From assembly GCA_008638375.1 (NCBI GenBank), contig CM018052.1, forward strand, positions 30,946,239 through 31,010,238: a stretch of 64,000 nt of DNA, given 5' to 3'. The DNA is from Nyssa sinensis (lineage: Eukaryota > Streptophyta > Magnoliopsida > Cornales > Nyssaceae). The notes below the pieces were generated by a model, which saw only the letters and a list, made by a program, of their open reading frames with translations, was not told where the DNA came from and ran no database searches. Both the position numbers and the translations under genes were made by a program. Below, piece by piece: positions 53,601 to 63,313 of this stretch; the first letter of the stretch is position 1; every line of letters starts with the position of its first letter.

Positions 53601-56600
53601 TGGGGTAACGATCAAATCAATGATAGGTGGAGCAATCCCCAGCAGATGCAAGCCATCAATTAGTTCCTGAGAATCTTTTGATACATTAGTGACCTTTGGT
53701 GGGTCAACTAGTTCTTTAGACGAACAAAGAGTAAGTTTCCGAACCTCTAAACCTTCCATTTGATTAGTAGGCAATTCTTTTTTATACTTGTTTTGGGACA
53801 AAATGGAAAGGGTTTTTGCTTACCTAGCACCTGAGAGGAAGATTAGGTTTGTAGTTCTTTATCTTTGATTTTAGATTTTGGAGGCATTAGCAGGATAGCT
53901 TTACCATTATACCAAATTTTATACGCATTCTCTCACTTTAAATGCTCCAAATTCCTCTATCCAAGGACAACCAAGAACATGGCCAACTTTTATGAGTAAG
54001 ACATCACATTAGACGTTTTCATAATATAAATCACGCATTCTAATTGGCACTAAACAACTTTCTGAGAGATTATTATCCCAAGTGACCTCATATGGTTGTG
54101 GATGTGGTTTGATTTCAAGGTTTTCTCTTTTAATGCCAGATGTAGAAACCACATTCATAGGGAAACTCTCATCAACAATATTTTTTTCCTACAATAGCCA
54201 AATGTGTGAAAAGTATTGGTAACAAGGCTAGGAACAACAATTACCACAAAAAAAAAAACAACAATTAGATTGGACCATACTTCAAAATTTTGGGTGTTAG
54301 GCGAATCGAAATGATATTCCTGAGTGGAATGACTAAGGTACCTATCTTGATACCTACCATGTGGATGAATGGGTCTAGAGGCGGTCAACCAATCGAACCT
54401 AGGATACCCATCAAGATGATAAGCCCATGGTTGGATTGTCCTATAGTAATCCATTAGATCCCTTCAGCTAGGTCCAAATCTTTGTCTCATGGAATGAAGA
54501 TTAGACCTTTTTTTTTACTCTTTTCTTTGTTATTTTATAGATAAAAGCAAACTACGAGAAAGCAACAAAAGAAAGAAGATACCGATATATGCCTTAAAAT
54601 TTCCCTAAGTAAATTAAATTATAAACTATATCAATATGCACAACTCATGAATTGAAAGTGTAAAATAAAAGAAAGGTGAAAGCTATGAAGCACGAACACT
54701 CTATTTTGGCTCACGGGTCTGTGTCGGACATCGACACTCTCAAATACTTTCCGGACACGTGTCGGAACTTAAATCATGGATATTGATGATTAAATGAAGT
54801 TATTCTTTAATTTTTATTTAATGGCTTTGTTTTTTTAATATCTTAATAATATTTTGTGATTTGTGTGTTTTTATACCAATTTTAATTGCAATAACATTAG
54901 GTCTTTATTATATGGTTATATAAAAATTCATATATATTCAATGTGTCCCTGACATGTCTACATCCTACTTTTTTAAAAAATAATGTATCTGGGTGTCCGT
55001 GTCATGTCGTGTCGTATCCGTATCCCGTATCCGTATCTGTGTTTCTTAGGGTGAAAGATTCAATACAACATGGTGAAGTAGACAAAGGTAGTGGATCAGT
55101 GGTGATACAAGAACAATAATGGCAAGGATTTCAACAAGGTTCAAGATTAAGGTTCAATGTAGGACCTTTTGAAAAATTTATTCCCTCATCAAATTAAATA
55201 TACCACTAATCACAATTTTCAAGAGCATTTGCGTACTTTTTTGAGGTCCAACAAGCATTTCCAAAGGAATTTCTGAAAATCTGGGCTGTTATAATAGTTT
55301 CTTATTTTTTTTTTTTTTTTTTGGAAACTGGCGGCTTGGGTGGCTGGTTGAGGCTTGGTTGGCTTAGGGGCTGGCTGCAGCTTGGTTGGCTTAGGGGCTG
55401 GCTAGCTGAGATGGCTTGGCTGGGCTGGCTCCTGTTGCTGGTCTAAGTGAATAAAGGTTGAGTCAAATGGGTTGGGCTGATTAAATGAACTACACTGGAC
55501 TGGCTATTGGGTTGATAAAGGAATTGGGTTTAATGAACTTCGGGCTGGATTATATGGGCTCAAACAGGATTGGGTTAACTGAACGGTTGGGTTGGTTTAT
55601 GGGTATAAGGGATTTGGTAATAAATGTGGGTCTACTTACAAGGTCAGCTTGGATGGGCTTGCTATTGGTTTGGACCTGGACTGATGGTTATCTGCTGGGT
55701 TGCGTTGGGTTGTGTATATGAATTAACTCAGATCAGGAACTTTATAAATATCGTCTTCGATCAGTTTCAAGACCCTACACAAAGGCACAGGATGGTTGAA
55801 TGACGTCAACCTGTGATGTTGACGGAGACAACCAGCGGGTTGATGGGTCGGATTGGAAACTGCAATGGAGCTTTGGCGTGACAAAGACTGATGAAACAAA
55901 ATCTGTCGTTGCGCACCGTGCAAAGGCAGTGATATCGTCGGTCTACGGAGACAGTGAGGCTCTCGGTCACGATGATAGAAGAGATGTTGCGATGAACCAG
56001 CGACGACGGTGTTGGCTGAGATCACTTCGGTGTGACGATAGTCTTGCAATGGTGGTGATCGCGTTGATTGGGTCAGATCTGGCTCGATTTCAGCAATGAT
56101 GAAGATGGATTGTGGCAACTTGTGGCGATCTGATGATGTCAGGTCTATGGTTGAACAGCAGCTGGTTTTGATTTTATTTTTGTTAATCTTCAATGAAGAT
56201 ATGGTGACTGATGAAGGTTTATGTGTGCTTACGATGAACAGAGATGGCAGGATGGTGATGGAGGTTGATGGGTGGTGATGAACAAAGATGGAGGGGCTGC
56301 TTTGTAATACAATGACTATGAACAATGATGAATAGGATTGGAATTTGCTTTGATAACAAAACTGATGCATGACAACTTTAACAACCTTCACTGTCTTATG
56401 TCTGATACTAGTTTGTTTTCACAGGCCTTCACATCTCCGGGATGGAGACTGGCTATGGATGAGGAGATAGCTACTCTTCATAAGAATCTAAATTGGTATC
56501 TCACTCCCCTTTCTCCTGGCAAGCAGACAATTGGTTATTGTTGGGTCTATGTTGTGAAGTATCATACTGATAGTTCTATGGAATGCCTCAAGGCCTGCTT

Positions 56601-59600
56601 GATTGCTAAAGGCTACACTTAGACATATGGTGTGGATTACTATGAAACCTTCTTCCTAGTTACCCTCTTGAATGTTGTTAGAGTTCTTATTTTAGTTACA
56701 ATTAATATTGATGGGCCCTTATATCAACTATATATAGAGAATGCCTTTATGATGGAGATTTATGGGAGGAAGTTTATATGGCCCAGTCACCAAGATATGT
56801 CATTCCTGAAAAGGAACAATTGGTATGTAGGTTATGAAAGGCATTTTATGGCCCGACAACTTTAGTACTGTTGTAGTTAAGTATGATTTTCAGTGCTCTA
56901 CTTCATATCATTTTGTGTGTGCCTATTCAGGAATCGTTATACTAATACGTTATGCAGATGACATTATTAAGTATAGCCAGTTTAAAGCTTCATTTAAATA
57001 AGCAATTCCACACCAAAGATTTGGGCCTGCTTTGCTAATTTCCTCGAAATTGAGGTCAACTTCTGTCAGCGAAAATATGTCTTAGACTTGGACTTACTTT
57101 CTAAGACGGATACTCTTGATGCTCGTCTTGTTGATACTCCAGAGAGATTCCACTGTGAAATTAGATGTTGATAATGAAGAGATTTTAAAGACACAAGGCA
57201 TTAGAGGAGGTTAGTAGGTAAGCTGATTTATCTTGTCGTGATACGCCCAGATATTACTTATTTTATTGTTGGTGTAGTTAGTCAATTAATGCATGTATCT
57301 CATAAGCCATAAGTCCAAAGTTGTTCGCGTTCCTATCCTCCCATTAATGGATCCACGGGTTGTGGTCAATTGGGATCACCGGGCAAGGGGGATGCATTTC
57401 GATCATTGGGAGGTTATCTATCGTATTATTTAGTACCCCAAAGGAGTACCAAGTAGGGGATTGTTACATAGGACATCATCAGCTTTATCCATTATGGATT
57501 TTCTAATGCTAACTAGTTAGACAATCATAATGATCGACAGTCTACTTTTGGATATTGCACATTTGTTGGTGACAATCTTATTACTTGGCATAGAAAAATA
57601 ACAAAATGTGATAGCGCCCTTTAGTGCTAAGGCAGAGTACCATGCTATGGCTCATACTACGTGTGAGATGTTTTGGGTCCAATCTTTTCTTCATGATATA
57701 AAGTTTGATGTGCCTCTCCTATGGCAATGTATTGAAAAAATCAGGTAGCTATCTTCATTACTAGTAATCCAGTTTTTCCATGAACGAACTAAGCACATCG
57801 AGGTTAATTGTCACTTTATTCGAGATCTTATCATACAAAAGCATATTGTCACCCCTTATGTTCAATTGGCACTCAGCTAGGCGATATTTTTACTAAGTCA
57901 TTAGCTAGGTCTACCTTCAGAGGCAAGCTTATGTTCCAAGCTGGACATATTTGTTTTATATGCTCCAGTTTAAGGGAGTGTTAGAGTTCTTATTTTGCTA
58001 TATTCTGGGATATGCTAATGCTAGTGTAGTTAAGTAGAAACAAATATTGTAATCTTTGTTTTTTTTCTGTTGCATTATAGAAATAGTTGGTGATGTGTAA
58101 ACTGGAATTCACACCCAACACTTGTTGCATTATTTTCTCTTCTTTTTTTCATTTCTTCCTACAAACCCTAAATACAATGCAACTTGACTAGTACTACGAG
58201 AGCAAGAGGAGGCCAAGAAAACATAGGTTAAGACTGAGAGAAAAGAAAATGAAAGGAGAAGGATTCATGCGGGTAAATGAGGTAATTGGGGATTTGATAC
58301 TTTGTTGAGTTGAACTTAAGAATTAAGATGAATTGATACCAGAATTAAATATGCCCTTAATTATGTGGAGGCATATTTAAAGAAGAATATCATTAAATCA
58401 CATGCATAATATGCAGAAAAATACTTTTTAGCTCTGCCAAATTATTAACAGATTGGACAATATGAACTTTTTTTTTCTTTTGATGGATAAAAGTATCATA
58501 TTGGTGCATAAAACTCAAGTCCAGTTCTGAGAACTGCTTAATCAAATATCAGGAAGTTTACCATATTCATCTATTGGCGCATCATAGTCATAGCTTGTTG
58601 CAACCAAAGGGCCTCCAGCTGTGCGTCCAAAATTGGTACCACCAAAGTACTGCAATGATAACTCAACTAAGTCAGGGAAAAAACTTTTACATTTATGATT
58701 ACCAAATTATAACTAAAACAAGAGAAATAGGAATCTCTACGAGCTCACCATGTAATAGTTTTGAAAAGTGCCACCTGTTTCAAAAAAGCGTGCAACAGCA
58801 AAAGCCAGGTCCTCAACAGGTCGAAATGGAACTGGATAACCAAATGCAAGGAACCTGTAAGATCAGGTAAGATGTTTAACATTTTTCTGATGAAATATAT
58901 GCTACAATTATCCAATGTCTTTTACATAGGAAAAACCAATATAGATTTTTACCATCCACTGTAGTTCTCTGTCCACATCTTCGGCTTGGAAGGGGAATTT
59001 GGGGTAAACCGATCACAATAAAACCCATTACACGTGTTTATCTAGATTACACCAACATGTTAAATTTGATTAGACAATAATGTTGTATTCTTAAAATAAA
59101 ATTTCTGAAGTACAATGTTGAAGATGAGAAATGATAATACATAATGAATTTAAACTAGGTAATATCTTCACTTTTTAGATCCAGATGTACTGGTTAGCAT
59201 ATCCAAGTAATATTAGTAGGCAGGAGAATTGGTAAAATACAATTTTGATGCTTGCTAGAAATTGTTGGATACCAAAATAAACATACACCTTGGTAAAAAG
59301 ATTAATTTCTTGTTCATCCTTCCTCTTTAGTATTTCTATCATCTTCAATACTAAATTGTATTATGCCATTTTCCATGCTGTGAATATAATTAAAATTAAA
59401 TAAAGAACATTTTTACAATAATATGCAGTAACATCTTCCACTACAGATCAGCAAGAAAAATTATGTTTGCTATTAGTCTACCAAAAGCCATGTCCCGAAA
59501 GAAGCTCCTACCCCTAAGTCTGGTGATACCATGATATCCTTTCCACTCATCAAGCTAACTACAACGACTGTAGAAAAAGAAGCTTTGATTTGACAACATT

Positions 59601-62600
59601 GCATATCTGGCAGCTCAAAAAAAAAAGTGCAAGAAATAACAATTACGTATCCTCTGCTCTTAGAGAAATCATGTGAACGCGTCATACTCCTGAGTGCCTT
59701 AATTTGTAGCAGCCAATATAAAATGGTATAGCATTATTCATGATGCTTCCAATACAATAAAAAGATTCCACTAATACGACAAGAACTTACAACAGGATCA
59801 GGTGCATCTCCCTGCTGGCACATCACCCAAGGGACAGTAGTATTAAGACTAACAGCAGTTTCAGCAGCCCATTTGACATATAATAGCCCACCAACTCCAT
59901 AGGCACCCTCAACATTTCCATATTCATTCTCAACCTGTCACAGCACAAAATGAGAAGTAAATCCAAACAAAATTAAGTGATATTCAATTTAGACAAACCT
60001 TCAGCATTTACCATATCTTTATCTATGACGTAAGTTTATGGTAGCAACTATATGAATTGAGATGAAAAGAGAATAACTATATAATAATACTAGATGAAAA
60101 ATTGTACGAGTGAATAAAATTATTTAAGCTTATAAGATCGAAATAGAGATGTCATTGACATTGGAACACAGCACCTTCCAGGGCTCCCAAAATACCACGA
60201 TGATTCTAATCTTGAATGCCCGTGAAACTAAGTTACCAACTCATTAGCAAAACTGTAATAATCTATACAAGTTGACATTTCCAGAATTAAACCATTTCCA
60301 AGGCCACATTTGTAGAGCACCCTCATGCACACATAACCTTGTTTAGATACTAACCATTATTTTGTTTGAATACAATGGAAGTTTTATCATAATACAACAG
60401 AAAAAATTAAGATTTCCCATTACAGTATATTCCAAACCTATGTGATAAAATCAACCACTTCATTTCAAACAAGTTCTAGATGTCAGCACCATTGTTAATT
60501 CTAAGTTAGAATTATGGAGATACACTCAAGAATTTAACGGTAAATTAGGATCTAGACTAAGGCTTTTCTAGATGTCAGTACAAGTTCTAGATTTTTCTTC
60601 TTTTCTTCCTTTTCTGGGCATATACATACCAAACACTAATGTATGGTGGAGCCTTAAGCAAGGCTGCCCTACAATCAAACTAATGGTAGGCTAAGGCTTT
60701 TACATTAGGATTTTTGGTTAAGAAGATAAGATTGAAGTTTTGGGTTTGTTATATTGGTTGTGATTTGAGGCTAATTTTAGTGTGAAATATAAAGGAAAAA
60801 CTTGCTCAAATTTTCTACACAACAAAGAAACTCAAAGTAATGAGTAGGGCTGGCAATCATATTGTGTCAAGTCAGGTTCATGTCGTGTTGAGGCCTGGGC
60901 ACTAGACAATACAAGTCGACATGAACATGACATGATTAATTAATCGTATTAAATTTCTCAACCCTAGCATGACCTATATAACACAACATGACTCATGAAA
61001 CCCGTTTAATAAATAAATTGCTTGAACAAGTCATGTTAAGTCAACACGATTAACACTTGTAACCCATTTCAACACACATAAGATTAAAAACTTTAACTAT
61101 TCATTTGGGTTATGTACCAAATAATACTTTACAAATAGCAAACATGTACTCCTGATGTGTAAACATGCACCTGTAATGCGAGTGTGGGAAGTGATTTAAA
61201 GGTATCCGTACTGAATCAATTACACACAAGATGAGGAATCCAATATGCAATATTTCAAAAAGAAATTCGTAAGAATTTCCAAATCAAAAAAATTTCCAGC
61301 AATATGATAGAGAAAACCACCTGTGCAAGAATGATTGGCCCTCCTTGTGATGCAAACAGATTCTCTCCCTTCATCAAGTTAACAATTTTTTCAAGAAAGC
61401 GCTCCATTTCTTTCTGCAGTGAAAATAATACAAATTTTACAAGCAATGTGGAATTTTCACATTACTGCATAATCTTAAATAAACTATTTTAATGCACATG
61501 TAGAAAAAAGATTGGAAAGTAATATATTTCAAAATAAAGTCTCACAAACAAACATGACCATTATAGAGATCAAACTACCTTGAAAAGGTCATTTGTTGTC
61601 CTAAACTGGATTCCAGGAATGAAGTGTAACCAAAGAGGAAATCCCCTAATCGAAAAAAGGAAAAGGAAATTAATAGGAATAAAAATAGCAAGATCTTAAG
61701 AACATTGCATGCTTAATTGGAGAAATTTTTTGTATTTAAAATCTGCAGTTCTGGAACAAATCTCTGTAATGGACTTAGACTATATAATGTCTTTATACAG
61801 TTGCTGAGTATCAGGGCAGAGTAACCTTAATTTCTATAAACAACAGTAATGGATGGTCTACAGAACAGAAAACAACCACATATTATTTATAATATAATAT
61901 GTAAACAAATCACAAAACTGGCACAAATGCACTTTAAGATATTATAGTAAGCCAAATGCTATAACAGAGGAAACATACAAATCCAGGAAAGAGATGAGGA
62001 AGTTGATATGCTGCATAACAAGAAGAGTGAAAAAGAGAAACAGACCCATAATTCCATTCAGCACAAGCATATGGACCAATCCTCAGATGCACAAAAAGGC
62101 CAGCCTCTTGCACTGTCTTCACAAACCTAACCAGGTCAAACCTGCCTTCAAAGTAATACTACAAAATTGTGAAGAAGCAATTAATAATGATGATGACAAC
62201 AAAAACAACGATAACAATTTTGATGATGACGGCAACAATAATGATGACAGTAAAATGCTTAAATTAGCCAATAAGCATAGGCATTGCTATTCAACAATGC
62301 AGTTGTCCAATGTGGATATCATACATATGTAGTATGGGCTGCATCATTAGCAATTCATGTGCAACGAATAATGAAAATAGATTTATAATAATTAATGAGA
62401 ATAGTAATCCAAACCAAAGCTTTTTCAGATAACAAGCAAAGACATAACAATCCCCCCCCCCCCGCCAAAAAAAAAAAAAAAAAATCTCCTTCAAATAATT
62501 GATAGCAAATAACACGTGTTAAAAGAACAAAATTTCAAGGGCAACGACCGAAACATCCTTCAAATACATACAACCATATAACATAAATGGAGAGAGAAAA

Positions 62601-63276
62601 AGGGGGGGATGGATGTCTTAACCATGAGCTGCGGCTTAGAAAACTTTCACTAATATTTCCTTTCCCTAGCCCCATATATACCAAGGCCACGTTTGGTACT
62701 TCAGAATGGAATGATCATCCTTGAGCCCATTCCATTACTGCATTTGGTAAATGCCGAATACACTGGAATGGGCATTCCTTTCGGTGTGGCTACTCCCATG
62801 CAATATGGTATTAGCATTCATTCCCAAAACCTACGGATGGCATTCCAATCCTAAAGGAATGGGTTATAGGGAAAAATTATTTGCAAAAATGTTTAAATTG
62901 TCCATAATACGTGAAAGTGAAAGGCATGTCAGCATTCAAGTATTCAATTCATCCAGTATTTTAGCATACATGGAAGACATGTGGCATCCACTTTACCAAT
63001 GTTATCAATGACATGGCACACCATAACACTATCATGTGACACCCCATCCGGCAACATTGTGTTATGTATGTGGTGCACATGTGGCATGCAACGCCATTGA
63101 TGACGTGGAACCCACCCTCGCATGATGCCACACCATTGATGACATGTCACACTTAGGTACCACATTCATTGATGATGCGGTGTGCCACGTCACTCCCCTG
63201 GCACAACAGTGCTCAGGTGAAGTGGAAAACTAGTGCCACATGGCACACCCTAGTTGTGCAGTGGCATTTTATGAGA

Positions 63277-63313
<37 letters not shown>

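Larger units (their letters stand above)
52497..56388 (-). mobile_element. Ty3/Gypsy-like non-autonomous element in Copia 3
   Basis: The 3' LTR at 52497-52808 begins TGATCGGGAATAGG and ends ...GTCATGTATCA on the minus strand, with a TATAAATA at 52660-52667 and a purine tract (GTCGGGGAGAA) just before it. The 5' LTR is cut to its last bases (about 56363-56388, TTGTTAAAGTTGTCATGCATCA), next to a primer-site-like TGTTATCAAAGCA. The gag-protease text near 54120-53900 ([35 protein letters not shown]) is typical of plant Gypsy. No RT, RNase H or integrase is visible. An open frame of 267 codons (53801-52998) follows the protease, and another of 222 codons (56391-55723) lies in the leader; neither is recognised. 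Confidence 0.72.
49190..58184 (+). mobile_element. Ty1/Copia element 3, with nested insertions
   Basis: The gag begins near 49180 ([22 protein letters not shown]) and resumes after a TRIM at 50223 ([18 protein letters not shown]). Then follow protease, GAG-pre-integrase ([15 protein letters not shown]), integrase ([18 protein letters not shown]) to about 52496, a Gypsy-like insertion, and RT ([27 protein letters not shown]) from about 56400. RNase H remnants ([12 protein letters not shown]) lie near 57545. The 3' LTR at 57979-58184 begins TGTTAGAGTTCTTATTTTGC and ends ...ACAATGCAACT. No 5' LTR was found. Stops and frameshifts are many. The element is antisense to the host gene and lies in its 13.1-kb intron. 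Confidence 0.82.

Noticed and set aside
52495..56388. 28-bp flanking repeat as a target-site duplication
   Set aside because: LTR elements make 4-6 bp duplications. The repeat lies at the end of the LTR and beside the primer site, so it is LTR sequence.
55723..56391. Minus-strand 222-codon frame as a host gene
   Set aside because: It overlaps the primer site and LTR stub of the Gypsy-like element and has a low-complexity Ser/His/Pro-rich composition. It is more likely leader sequence of that element.
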